A program made the translations under genes and the position numbers. Under the pieces are notes generated by a model. The model was not told the origin of the DNA. It worked only from the letters and a program-made list of their open reading frames with translations, and did no database searches. 64,000 nucleotides of DNA from Pseudorasbora parva (lineage: Eukaryota; Chordata; Actinopteri; Cypriniformes; Gobionidae): positions 14,697,501 to 14,761,500 of the forward strand of contig NC_090173.1 in assembly GCF_024679245.1 (NCBI RefSeq), in the 5' to 3' direction. Below are positions 21,569 through 33,825 of this stretch, in pieces; within the stretch, counting starts at the first letter, position 1, and the number at the start of each line of letters is the position of its first letter.

Positions 21569-23556
21569 AGGGATAGCTCACCCAAAATCATTAAATCACC
21601 ACGTCAAAACCAGTGGTTATCTTTAACTAAAAGTAAAACTATTAAAATTAGTGCTTTCAAAAGGAGCGTTAATGCATGCGATAATTCTTTTTGATTAACT
21701 TATTCAGGCCAATGCTTTTAAAATATTCAGTTATCTCACGCTTAAATAACAACTCATAATTATTAAAAAATGCAAGTTTTGTCGAGTATTCTCATTAGAG
21801 CAGTCTTAAATGAGTTAAATGACGCCTTAAATGAACTTAAAGAGTTGAGAAAATGAGATGCTCGTCAGATCCGGGTCACGTTCGGCAGATCTTAAAGTGA
21901 CAGCAGCCTAATAAACCAGTTGCTGTGCATTAATGTTAATCAAAAAACAAACGTAACAGAGTAAATTGAAAGGATTAATCCCTATCTAATTTATAATGTA
22001 TGCACTTCTGTATATTGATCATATATGAAGGTAACAGGTAAATATGACATTTATTATAAAGGGCTTATGTGAAGATTGTTTTAACTTCACTTAAATTAAG
22101 AGTTGTTGTTTTTTTTTTAAAGCCTAATGCTGCGTTCACACCGCACGTGAATGACGCGATTCGCGCAAGTGATTTACATGTTAAGTCAATGCAGAGACGC
22201 GAATAGGCATTCTGCGGCGCGATTCGCGCGAATGAAGCGGCAATGATCACGCGAATTGAGCGTTTTGGACGCGTGATTCGCGCGAAACACGCAAATCGCT
22301 CAAGTTGAAAAATCTGAACTTTGGCGGATATTCGCGCCGCGTTAACCAATGAGGAGCCTGCTTACTGCTGTCACGTGGTGAAGTGCCGGATAGGAAACCC
22401 ATAGGGGAACCCAGAGGCCAGAGTAATTTAAAAAATACTACTGTATTGTGTCACAAAATGTACTTTTAATAGTTTTTCAGGCGAGAATGTAGTTGTTTAA
22501 AGCTCAAATATGTGATTTATTTATTAAGAGAGCTCCTATTTGAAAATTTGATCTGGTGTTTTCGGAGGTGTGAGACCCAGGCGATCACCGGAGCATCAAC
22601 CCCGGTGAGAACAGCCTTAACTCGGACAGTCTTTCTGCCGACTGCCACTGCCTGGCAGAACCCCCTCCCATGATGCGAATTCGCGTCTGTTGTGTAGTTA
22701 ATGTCACACGCGAATGAGCACTTTTTGTATAAAAAAACCCACAGATTTGAGCATTAAACAACAATATTATCGCCTGAAAAAGTCTTCAAACTACGTTTTG
22801 TCACACCTTAACAGTAGTATTTTTTACAGAAAAGAAGTCAAGTGACCCAGTCAAAATGACTAGCAGAACTACCTCCCATGACGCAAATTCGCGTCTGTTG
22901 TGTAGTGAATGTAACACGCGAATAAAGCGAATGGATTCAAAATGTTCACGCGTCCAACTTCGCGCGAATAGTGCGATTTATTCGTGTGCGGTGTGAACGC
23001 AGCATAATAAATGTTGACTTTGATAGCTTTAAATTATACTTTAAAGTTGAATGTCTATCATTTATGTAAAAAAAAATTAAAAAAAAAATATTACCTCGAG
23101 ACATCAGTGCCGGTATTAATATCAGTGATTCTGGCATTCATTTATAAAATAAGGATGATTAAACAAATCTTTAAAATGTCTAAGTTGTTTCTACATTAAT
23201 TTAGAGTAACTGTGAAATTATTACACTATAACTACTGAAAACTCAGATGTTTTTAATTAGGATTTATCATGATTAATTACAGAAAAAAATGAAGTATTAG
23301 TTAATAGTTTTTAATGGATTAAAAGCACTAATTAAAATTCATGTTCAGTAACAATCAAACAAAAATAAATAAAATCTAAAACCTGGAACATAAAAGATGT
23401 TTAGCAGAATGTCCACGCTGCTTTTTCTCTCTCCGTACAATAAAAGTGACTGGGGTCCAATGTAACGTTGTTGTTACCATTTGGTTTCTTATGGAGAAGA
23501 GAAGCTTGGACATTCTGCTAGATAACTCCTTTTTTATTTTTAGCTGAGCTATCCCT
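21569..23556. mobile_element. TTAA-flanked DNA transposon (piggyBac/Kolobok-like MITE family)
   Basis: Left border TTAA (21565-21568), then AGGGATAGCTCACCCAAAA; right border inverted AGCTGAGCTATCCCT, then TTAA (23557-23560). The AGGGATAG.TCACCC terminus is an extremely common motif in cyprinid genomes. About 877 bp of its length is a second element (22128-23004) nested inside. The interior otherwise lacks coding frames. Confidence 0.75.
22128..23004. mobile_element. PIF/Harbinger-like MITE, CpG-rich, nested
   Basis: Left end TGCTGCGTTCACACCGCACG, right end inverted GTGCGGTGTGAACGCAGCA, both bordered by TAA (22125-22127 and 23005-23007). A 3-bp TWA duplication is the Harbinger signature. The ends are strikingly rich in CGCG/TTCGCG words. 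Inside, a segment with attcgcgtctgttgtgtagt is duplicated (near 22679 and 22888). No transposase frame. Confidence 0.82.
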
Positions 23557-23589
23557 TTAACACTAGCCAAGAAGAGAAAAAAAGTGTAT

Positions 23590-23590
<1 letters not shown>

Positions 23591-23653
<63 letters not shown>
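23591..23653. repeat. (TG)n microsatellite
   Basis: TG run of about 60 bp directly after the TTAA-flanked element. Confidence 0.97.
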
Positions 23654-23654
<1 letters not shown>

Positions 23655-25215
23655 AAACAAAGACAAACCCTGAGCACAACAGCATCAAGGCACTTCCCAA
23701 GACTCCATAATCAGACAATTAATCGATCCTTAATCCAACGAGTGTTAATAAACAAAGACCGGGCGGGTGGGTGGTCAAGACAATGTTGTTAATGAAAATA
23801 ATTGTTAACTGTTAATGAAATAGATAGAGGATAGAGAAAATAATTAGCAGCAGAGTGGAAAGACAGATAAAGCGGCGGGAAAGTGGAAAGGAGGGGGGTC
23901 GGCTGTCCGCTGTGGCATGATTGCAGGTAAGAAACACTCTGAAATGTAGGGCAGAACTCTCACAACAGTAGCCAACAGCACCATGGGGAGGAAACAAAAT
24001 GGAGGGCCGACATCAAAGATGTGTAAACTGATGTCAGCGTCAGCGGAGTGGAAGATTCATACTGAGGTGTAGGTCTCGGAACAGGTTTAGTACTCATTCC
24101 CACAAGACATTCCCACACAGACAGAAATGGGTGCACACACACGCACATGTATTTCAGAATGGTGCAGTCAGGGAAATACACAAAGGGCAAGAAAAAAAAG
24201 AAAAAAACTGTCAGGAAGTAACAGATTTGCTCTGTTCCAAACCTTAAGTGAGCTGCCTATCTAGGCGACATTTGTATAAATGTTTTTGTGACACTTCAAT
24301 CGGTTTGGCCGTGTAAATTTCAAAAGGAAATACCAGAATCCATTGTAATGAGCTGAGAGAGAAGAGAAATGTCAATTGTGTCAGGGTCCTGTCAGGGTTT
24401 ATTTTGTGATAATGACCTGATAACTGTACATTACAGTATTCAGCTTATTACTCTGAACAAATACATCAATAAATGGACATGAAGTATTGACAGCAAAGTG
24501 CTACGAGAGACATAGCTATGTCTAGCACAGCTATGTAGGAGATCACTTGTCTGGAGCAAGTCAATTCTTCAGTTTAGCACAATTACACAAAAATAGTTGA
24601 CCACAGAATAGCACAATTCACCAATCAGAGTCGAGCAAACCAGAGACCTGGGTAATATATTCAGTTACTGTATTGAAAAGTATTTAGCTTAGCAAAATGG
24701 CTAACGGTAAACTTTGGACTGTGAAAGTCTCAAGTGATATGTGCATGGTCCTGAATATGTGAGCTAATGTTAATGTGCAACCACACTGGACTTCATTTCC
24801 ATTCATCTCCATGCATATGTGGGTGAGTTGGAATGCAATCAAATGCAAAGGAGGTTCGCTGCGAACTAAAGTTCAAGTTTCGTGAACCCTGATCAGCCAA
24901 TTCGTATAACAAAAAGGCGTTTAACCAATAGAGGTCATAAATTGCCCTTTTGGCTTAATGCACAGAATACAAACTTCAAAGTTTAATGGTAGTGTGAAAG
25001 TGAAGATTTTTGAATGTAATATTTGCGATTTATTAATAATATCAAACAGAAGCCCTAGAGCATGCCATTACACCCTGTTGGCCGTATTCATTGAGGAGTT
25101 TAAACTCATTTTGCTTCCTTAAAAACATATTTTTCTTGCTTTTAGTCTATGTTTGTTAGCTTTGATTTTCTACTGAACTCCCAGCAAGCAAAAGCCGTCT
25201 TTTCACCATCTCAGT

Positions 25216-26601
25216 TAAAGCCCTGCATTTATGCCCGAGCCCGACGGGCCCCGACTTTTTTACGCCCCTCGGGCCGGGCTTCGGGCCAATTTTCATGTCA
25301 TACCTAAAACGCGGGCCGGGCTTCGGGCCTTTTTATAGGCTTCTCCTTCGTTTTATATTTATTTTATCAATTAAAAGGAACAATGAGTTCTGCGCTGGTG
25401 GAAACAACACGAGACCATAATAGCTAACGCGACTGTCAAGATGGCTCGCACAGTGTTCAGAGCATAGGTTCAGAGTCCCCGCCAGCAGCAGCAGCGCGCG
25501 TTTCTTCAGCGCGGAGACACACTGCAAGCGTGGTGTGAGCATGGCGTTTCTGTTGCGTGTCATCCGCGGGGCGTCTGGTGCTATTAATGTACAGGGAAGC
25601 CCTATGCTTCATGTTAAATATAAATATATTGCCTATTGATACAGCAAAGACAACTTCGGCAGCAGCCGGCCCATGCCATATCCATGGTATTGACGGCAAA
25701 AGGCTACAGAATAATTCGTTCTGTATTGACTGGTTTAATATTTCAAAATCGATAATTAGGCTATGTTGTCTTTTATTATTACAATTAGGCCTATCTGCAT
25801 TTATGTTAACCTACAGACTTTCAAACATTATGTCATTATGTGTCACAATGTTTTATGGGCTATATGTTGTAGTCAGATAGATATGATGGTGTTGCAACAC
25901 GCATCGCCGCAAATGACTAATGCAAGCCAACGCAAATGGCCGTAAATGAAACTTAAAATAAGTCTAAGATAGTCAAAAACACCATCATCTTCAATAAAAA
26001 TGAATGAGATGAATGAGATCATTATCTTACCAGTGCGTCGCGCTCTCTTATGTGGTATTTGAATCTGAAATAAGCTGCTGAATAAAATGCATCTTAATCT
26101 TTTGCTTCCGTTGCTGTAAACTCCGTTAAATGAGCATATACCCCGGGAATTGAAGATGGGATTTATATTCATTTGCGTAGGTGTAAGGTAGGCTATAAGA
26201 CAACCTGCATGTTCTTTTTTTATTTTATTTGTTTAGCTCCGTTTGCGAGAGCCGCGAGCAGAATCAGCCTGCCTCAGCTCGTCAAAAATGCCTTTTAGGC
26301 TACTGTTGGTAATAGTTGGCGAAATTAACTAACATTGTGATGCTTGAAGTGTTTTATGGATTTTATTATAGGCAAGACAAGTCAAGAGTTGATTTGAGAG
26401 ACTAAATTAATTAAATATGCGGTTAACTCACTGTCGGCTGCTGGCCGCTTTTGGTCGTCACTTAAAAAAATTAAAACTTTAATTTAACAAACAAAAAAAT
26501 GCTCTAAACATTTTTCTAAATTAACGTACTAAAGAAACGAAACGAAAAATAACTACTTTGACATTAAAAACAAAACAGAACTATTTTAATGGCTGCAACA
26601 A

Positions 26602-26632
<31 letters not shown>

Positions 26633-26756
26633 CGGGCTCTAGTCGGACTCGGGCCGAGAATTTTGATAAGCTGTCGGACACGGGCCGGGCTAGGGCCTCA
26701 GCGTCTCGGGCCCGGGCCGGGCTAGGGCCTAGATTTGAGGCCCGTGCAGGGCTCTA
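25216..26756. mobile_element. 1.54-kb hAT-type element with exact 8-bp TSD and GC-rich ends
   Basis: Flanked by identical ATCTCAGT (25208-25215 and 26757-26764). Termini TAAAGCCCTGCA and, inverted, TGCAGGGCTCTA. Both subterminal regions contain repeated GGGCCGGGCTtcGGGCC words (25270-25330 and 26640-26740), far more GC-rich than the AT-rich centre. A poly(A) run lies at 26605-26632. No transposase was recognised; the longest open frames are 60-107 codons without a domain. Confidence 0.9.
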
Positions 26757-26791
26757 ATCTCAGTTAACTATAGACCCAATATAGTCCGGCT

Positions 26792-27306
26792 TAGCCTAGA
26801 AATCTAGACGCACCCTAGCGGCAGCAAATCTAATCTGCCCGCGAGTGTCGTCTAGCAACTCTTAATACCCTTCTGAGCCATAATCGCCAAACTCTTGCCC
26901 GGCCAATCACATCGTGTATAGAGTCGGTGGGCGGGGCCATAATGACGGCCGAGTTGCTCTTGCGTGCTTCTAGTAAACACAGAAACTGGCAAACGGCAGT
27001 CTTTCGAATCAGCTTTGACCGCGACTCTGGAAGACTTGGAGTTAAGCTTTTCTCTGAGAAAAGAACGGCACTGAAGTCATTCTTAAAAAGGGAAGATGAG
27101 TTCGGAGTTTTGCCGATGGGATACGGCGAATGTTTAATCTGTCAACGAGCTCCGTTTCACCTTCGTTGCTCTGGTTGGTTGTAGCGCTATCCTATCGCGT
27201 GCAGAGGGAGTTTGAAAGACAACCGTTTATCCCGCCCCTCGGATTGAGCTGTCAATGGTGAGTTTCCAGACCAAACATCTTGATGTGGGACTGGCTTGTC
27301 AGGCTA
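26792..27306. mobile_element. 515-bp TIR element carrying a gene fragment, 9-bp flanking repeat
   Basis: Identical AGTCCGGCT flanks both ends (26783-26791 and 27307-27315). Termini TAGCCTAGAAATCTAGACGC and, inverted, GGCTTGTCAGGCTA. An 8-bp duplication with one chance match would make it hAT-type. It lies only 36 bp beyond the preceding hAT element. It contains an open frame of 85 codons (26927-27184) that resembles part of a RecQ-type helicase. Confidence 0.82.
26927..27184 (+). pseudogene. RecQ-helicase-like N-terminal fragment captured in a transposon
   Basis: The frame is open for 85 codons. From about residue 45 it reads EKRTALKSFLKREDEFGVLP and then MGYGECLICQRAP. This follows the pattern of RecQ-family motif 0/I: a Gln/Glu-rich lead, a xxFLKxxDVFxVLPTGYGKS Walker A loop, then LxYQxAP. 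In this copy the Walker A Lys-Ser is replaced by Glu-Cys and Thr by Met, so it could not bind ATP. The frame ends about 14 residues later at the element's own sequence. It is bounded by the MITE termini, so it travels with the transposon and is not an adgrl1 exon. The helicase reading comes from motif recognition alone; a chance resemblance is the alternative. Confidence 0.5.
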
Positions 27307-28004
27307 AGTCCGGCTATGAGTAACTAGCCAAAATAACCTTGAATTTGGTTACATGTAATTTTTGCCAAAATAACTTGCAAGATTATGTTTGATATTCCAT
27401 CACGTAAGCAAAGTCAGCAGTGATTACAATATGTTTGGTTTCATTTCTATGACATGTTCTAGATGACTAGTCTATTCTTGGGCTTTGGTTAGACAATTTT
27501 CACCGACTGCCCAAATTTGGCCTTGTTTTAGCCTAGACGTCAGGGCTGTGCAAATTTGCTTGCTGGGTTCAGAGGCGGTAGGATTATTGTAAGGTACCTC
27601 TAACATCCTACTTAGAATGAATATATACCAAATAGCCAAAGTATGTCCTGCAATGCCGCTGTCCTGTAGAGTTTAGCTCTGATATCACTGATAAAAATTC
27701 CCCTTATTTTTTGGGATATATAAGGGAACTATGGATCTACCAATGGAGAACGGCTAACGGCTAACTTGGATCATGTGTGCCTTGATAACCAATCACATTA
27801 CAGCCTTGACGGTGTTGAATTTTGTTCATAGTTGTGCGACAGTCAGTCACTGTTTGCAGATACTGAGTGAAAAGTGCTGTAAATTGAATCATCCCTGTTA
27901 CACAGTTGTCCATGATTGCTCTTCTAAACCCTATTTTTTCCGGTGTAAACTCCCAAAATTATGGAAGATTTTTTCCACCACAGAACAAAAAATAAAAGAG
28001 GCAA

Positions 28005-28545
28005 TTGCAACATAACTATCTTGCAATTCTTCAGAAGTCGCAGTTGCGAGTTATAATGGCAGAATTGCGAGATATAAAGTTGCGATTGCAATTTATAAAG
28101 CCATACAAGCGTAACAGAGAGTCGCAATTGTGTGTTATAAAACCAGAATTGCAAGATATAAAGTTGCAATTGCAATTTATAATGGCAGAATTGGGAGATG
28201 TAAAGATGTGATTGCGATTTATAAAGCCTTAATTTTCAAGATATGAAGTTGCAATTGTAGTTGATAAAGCCTGAATTGCGAGTTATAAAGTTGTGATTGC
28301 GATTTATAAAGCCAGAATTATATGATATAAATTCACAATTGGGTGTTATAAAGGCAATATTGTGAGATGTAAAGTCACATTTGTATTATAAAGTCAGAAT
28401 TGCTGTATTGCAATATTCTGACTTTATTTCTCAAAATTGCGAGTTATATTTTTTATGGAAGCTTGTTGCCGAAAGAGTTTGCATCTCGTAATTCTGACTT
28501 TTTTCTCAGAATTGTTTGATATAAATTTAGAATTGCAGAATGTAA
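28005..28545. repeat. degenerate 30-70 bp tandem array (attgcgagatataaagttgc)
   Basis: Variants of agaattgcgagatataaagt, then tgcgattgcaatttataaag, recur about ten times. Near 28400 the orientation flips: gcaatattctgactttattt, then aattctgactttttt, are the reverse complement of the unit. The array is therefore partly palindromic. Non-coding; the short frames across it are products of the repeat. Confidence 0.8.
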
Positions 28546-28744
28546 AAAATAAATAAATAGATAAATCCAAAACATATGTTTATGAGCAAACATGTTGAAG
28601 ATTAGCCAATGGGCTTTCGATTTATTAAATGATTTTCTATTTAATTACTATTCAGTGTAGTGAAGGCTTTCCTCCATTGATATCAATTTAAAAAAAGACC
28701 TGTTGTCTCCTTCCATGCATACTGCAGAATTATGCTTTTGTTTT

Positions 28745-28880
28745 GGCTTATGTTGCAGGCTTGTCTTCAAGTGGCTTTGGCCTTCGTAATTCTAAAGACT
28801 TTGATTAGCTGGTTCAGGTGTGTTTAATTAGGGTTGGCGCCAAACTCTGCAGGACAGCAGCATTCCAGGATCGACATTGC
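28745..28880. repeat. partial copy of a fish palindromic MITE
   Basis: gattagctggttcaggtgtg, then ttagggttgg and aactctgcagga, match the complete element at 63545-63720. Only one arm is evident here. Confidence 0.65.
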
Positions 28881-31126
28881 CAATCCCTGATATATATCCT
28901 CCTAATACCACCTGCAATTGACTTACAAAGTGAAACAGGCTGTGATGTAATGTTAGGGCTTTTGATTATTTTAAAAAGCGGCGAGCCCTTCCATATGCCC
29001 TGCCCCAACTTCCAACAGGAAATCTGTCAACACACAAAACTAAACCGCACTCTTTAAGCCACTTAATGACCACATCTTTACTACAGTTGATGCCTATGTG
29101 GCGACTAATTCAAAACTGTCACTTAGCCTTAGCAGATATGAAACAGCTCACTCGGGTTTGGAACAGATTGTTCAAATCTTATAGCCAACTGTAGATGATG
29201 AGGCTGAATTATGCCTGGTTCAAGCTCAGTTCAAGTCTTGTAAAAGTTTGAAACTGAATACTCAAGAGACTGGCAAGAGGATCAAGTATGGCAGCCCCGA
29301 AATTCCGTGATTGGCTGGCTGAACTGAATCAGGCTGCGAGCTGATTGGCACCACAGAGAGAGGCCGTGTGAGTGGAACCGGCTCTGCCTAACAAAGCAGC
29401 CATCTTACAGAAACGCCAACTGTCACCGTACCCTCCCCTTTGGACACGTGCAGACACACCGCAGGGAGGGAGCGACTGCTACAGACGCCACTGAGCAGCG
29501 TCCAAAAGCAGACAACAAAACAGAAGGGATTAAAAAGAAAAATGACGCCACTGGCAGATGACAAATTAGAGAGGAGGGACCAGAGGAAGAAAGGATAAAA
29601 TGGGAGGTAGACTCAGAAAACCTGTGGCTGCTTGTGATGAACACATGAGAATTTGGAAGGATATCAACCGAGGGGAGAGGAAAAAGAATACAGATGAAAA
29701 GGAGAGCGGACGTGACATGGCGAAAAAGAGAAAGCTTGTAAAAGAGAGACACTGAAGCACCTGGAAACGGGAGAGAGCATTTGGCAGGGGGTCGGGCAGC
29801 TACCAGCTCTACAAATCGTTACTTTAATCCAAAATAACATTCAGACAAAACATAGGGTTTATCCTGAAGGAAGGAAGGAAGACATAAACAAACAAACAAA
29901 AAGGGGGTCTGGGAGAAGGAAAAAAAAAGGTCTCAAACAGTATGGAGGAGTCACTTTGGATCTGGAAGGACAGATACAAAATTAATCCCAAACAATAGAA
30001 AAATGAATAAATGATGGTGCATGAGAGAGGGTGGAACTGCACAGATGGGTGCGCGTGTCGGCGGAGGATATGGGTTTAGTGGGAGAAATTACTTCCTGTC
30101 CAACAGAAAAGTGGAACGGAGAAGCGCTCGGCCTAAAGTGGCTCGTGCGAGTGTGCGTGCGAGAGAGAAAGAATAGAGCGCGTGCACGCGTACACGGGCC
30201 GCATTTAGTCGGAGAGCGTGTTTCCCTTGGGGTAGAAGTGATCAGATTAAAGGATGGTTATTAATTTCTCAAATAGACTTAATTGGAACTTTTAGCAGGA
30301 CAGCTGGTGGAGATCTGCCGTGTTTCCTCAAGTGAGAATTGCGTGCGTGCACGTTCGATATGCATGCATGAGGTCTTCTGTGCACAGGGATTAGTGCGTG
30401 TATGCAGGACCGTACGTATGATGGCGCGTGTCGGTGTTATCTGAAACAAGAACCAAATCTGGAAGGAGGTTCGGTTATAAGCCAAAGAAAAGAAAGAGAG
30501 AAAACAAGAGAGAGAGAGCGAGAGAGAGAGAAAGAAAGAGGGATATAAACATCAACAAACATGAGCACTACACAAGGTGCTGGGTTAGGAGAAGGGGATG
30601 AGGGAAGGAAAGGAAACGGAAGAGGAAGGGGAGAAGGAAGGAGGGCGGGCGGGGCGAGCTGTGGATTTTATGTTCATTGTGGTCTTTACCTTTTTGGTCC
30701 ACTTCTATTCAAGCATCGGAAAAAAAGAGAGAGAAGACAGAGAGAGCAAAAGAAAGAGCGAAAGAGAGAGAGAGAGAGAGAGTGAAGATAATGAAAGAAA
30801 AAACAGGTGCAGGAAAAAAGAGAAAATTGAGATTAAATAAAAGGCTAGCCTTTCTCAAATCATGTCATTCTGTCAGTGTGATGTAGGCTCTTTACAGAGA
30901 GGATGACTCGAGTGAGTAATGAGAGGGGAGAATGGCCTCAAATGCTTTCACAAAGTTTCACGAAACCCCTTCCAATCTTCCGCTCACATGACACTCGTAC
31001 ACTTCCCCCAGTCACACGGACCCCGCCCCCTTTGCTTCCCCTTCATCACCCCCTCTCCCCTCCATCCATCTGTCATTCCTCTAATCCACGCATCTGCATC
31101 GCTGGGGTGCTGTGAGAGAGAACATC

Positions 31127-33094
31127 AGGTATGTTCGAAATGGCATAGTACTCATACTAGCTTTGCAGTATTCAGTATTTATACTGTGCGCAGTATGCAC
31201 ATTTACACTTGAAGTACCTGGATGTCCTGGTTCATTTGCCAGAGTGTGCGCATATACCGTATTTCATTAGACAATGCACTGGACTTGACTTTCCATTTTT
31301 ACGCCTAAAATGTACAATAGACAAGTATTTGACTGCAACTGCTTCATTTGTCACACATTGCGAAATGTGTCAGACCACGATTCATAATGCAACGTAAGTT
31401 CCTAACACATCCCCACGTTTGTGTTATAGCGAGAATTTGTAGTATAATGAACAAATATGTGAATGCAAATGCTTCCAGTACGCAAGTTCCATTTCATTTT
31501 TCACACATTGCAAAATGTGTCCATAACGCAATGACGTTTTTAGCACTGCTACCATGCTGTGTTATAGCAAGAATATTTTTAGGCCCAAAATCTACAATGA
31601 ACACGTATGTGAATGCAAATGTAACGAATGTTGGCCAGTATGAGCTGTGCGTGTACACTCACTCCTCTGGCATCAAGCTAGTGCTAGCGACTTAAGTGAA
31701 CAGCTGCGCTTCGAATCCCGCTTGGAACGGGTCGGGTAGGACTGGTTATATTTGGTGCCGTGACCCGGATGTGAGTGAGGTATAGGGGTGTGAGTGTAAT
31801 GGATGTAGGCCAATAAGAGCTGTGCATGTAAACTTCACTCCTCTTATCTCAAAAGGCACATTAGAGACTGCAGTTTTTAGCAGCCTTGTTAGCGCCCGCC
31901 TCCTACGCTGGAGACCCCAGTTCGAATCCTGCTCGCAATGTGTAGAGTAGGACTGGTTATATTTGGTGTCGTGACCCAGATGGGAGTGAGGTTTTAAAGT
32001 GTGAGTGTAATGGATGTAGGCTAATAAGAGCTGTGCATGTAAACCTCACTCCCCTGATCTCAAAAGGCACATTAGAAACTGCCGTCTTTAGCGGCCTTGT
32101 TAGCACCGGCCTCCCACGCTGGAGACCCCAGTTCGAACCCCACTCACGCTGCGTAGTGTCGGATTGGTTACATTTGGTCCCGTGACCCAGATGGGAGTGA
32201 GGTTTAGAGGTCTGAGTGTAATGGATATAGGTCAATAAGAGCTGTGCATGTAAACCTCACTCCCCTGATCTCAAAAGGGACAGAGGCTGCAGTCTTTAGC
32301 GTCCTTGTTAGCGCCCGCCTCCTATGCTGGAGACCCCAGTTCGAATCCTGCTCGCGATGTGTAGAGTAGGACTGGTTACATTTGGTGCCGTGACCCGGAT
32401 GGGAGTGAGGTTTAAAGGTGTGAGTCTAATGGATGTAGGTCAATAAGAGCCGTGCATGTAAACCTCACTCCCCTGATCGCAAAAGGCACATTAGCGGCTG
32501 CAGTCATTAGCGTCCTTCTTAGCGACTGTCTCCCACGTTGGAGACGCCAGTTTATATCCCACTCGCAATGCATAGAGTAGGACTGGTTCCATTTGGTGCC
32601 GTGACCCGGATGGGAGTGAGGTTTAAAGGTGTGAGTGTAATGGATGGAGGCCAATAAGAGCTGTGCATGTAAACCTCACTCCCCTGATCTCAAAAGGGAC
32701 ATTAGAGGCTGCGGTCTTTATCGTCCTTGTTAGCGTCTGCCTCCCACGCTGGAGAACCGAGCTCGAATCATTTTCATAGCGGGTCTAATAGGACCGGTTA
32801 CACAAACACTTTCACTAAGCAAAATAAATTTAATTTGTTATGCATTGCAAAATGTGTCAGGCTGCAATTCATAAAGCAATGCTAGTATGTATTAGAGAAT
32901 ATTTGCCGTTAACAGTCTTACTTTGTGCATTCATACTTGTGTAGTGGTCTGTAGTGACAATGATTTACTGTGCTTAGGTTTGAAATGATCATTTTTGCAT
33001 ACTGCAAGCTGTGTGCATACTGTACTTGTATAAGGCCTGTATGTAGTATGCAGTAAGATGTATGCTAGAATGCCATTTTGAACATAGTCTGAAG
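31127..33094. mobile_element. TIR element enclosing a 211-bp tandem array
   Basis: Left end gtatgttcgaaatggcatag and right end inverted ctagaatgccattttgaacata define imperfect terminal repeats, each followed by gcatac/gtatgc-rich text. Inside these lie a second repeat layer (cacattgcgaaatgtgtcag at 31351, with close relatives at 31500 and 32838) and the 211-bp array in the centre. No transposase and no clear target duplication. The structure suggests a non-autonomous foldback-like DNA transposon enlarged by tandem amplification. Confidence 0.65.
31620..32805 (+). repeat. tandem array, 5-6 units of about 211 bp, with tRNA-like segment
   Basis: The marker gccgtgacccggatgggagt recurs with tgaccc at 31761, 31972, 32183, 32391 and 32602, giving spacings of 211, 211, 208 and 211 bp. 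Each unit also contains a stretch like ttgttagcgcccgcctccca, then cgctggagaccccagttcga and atcc. This resembles a tRNA D-arm to T-arm with a B-box (GTTCGAATCC). Upstream and downstream arms of a proper tRNA do not pair, so these are not functional tRNA genes. Units differ by scattered substitutions. Confidence 0.88.
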
Positions 33095-33825
33095 TGCACT
33101 GGAGTCATCTGCAGCTGTAAGGAGGAAAAAAGGGTTAGAAAAGAGACAGGTTGATGGAGTGATGACGAAGAGAGAGTGAAAGAGAGAGAGAGAGAAGAAA
33201 ATGGTGGATAGGCTGATTTCTCTCTGAACCGGAAGGGGCTAGATTTGACTTGGCTGGGATCGGGTGAGGGAGCTGTTCTTTCTCTCTCATGGAGCTTGAC
33301 CACTTATCGCTTCTACTCACTGAATCCATCAAGATCCAGATGCCAATCACTGATTGCAGTCCATGGGACCATGCGGCTTGGCAGAGCTACATTTCTGAGA
33401 ACCAGAAACAGGCTGGGAGGAGGAGAGAGGCCATTATGGCACGGAAGAAGTTGGAGAGAAAAGATTTGAGAAAGAGAGAGGGAAGCACAACAGAGGAACC
33501 TTTAGTTTCCACTGCCTGCTGGAAAAAAGAAAAGGTTTGAGGTGGTCAGTCTGATTTTGGGAATACTGTAAGGTTTGTCGCTGGTAAGAGGTTAGTTAAG
33601 CTAAGATGTTTTTTCCACTCTGATCAACTTGTCAAACATGGACATGAACATGCCAGGTTAACCATAGCCAAGTCTCATTTAACAGGACTTTTGACTATTA
33701 GCGCAAATTATGCTACATTTGGCACCTTATTATAACCAGGCATCGCCTACTTAAGGTGTGCTCACATTAGGAACATTTCAGTGAATGTTTACAAGCAAAA
33801 AGATCACGCAGATTGTCTACTGTCA

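Noticed and set aside
28005..28545. CRISPR-like array
   Set aside because: Units are degenerate, spacers are not unique, and the genome is vertebrate.
31620..32805. tRNA genes in the 211-bp units
   Set aside because: B-box-like GTTCGAATCC and D-arm-like text are present, but the acceptor stems do not pair and the anticodon arm is not consistent; treated as tRNA-like repeat sequence.
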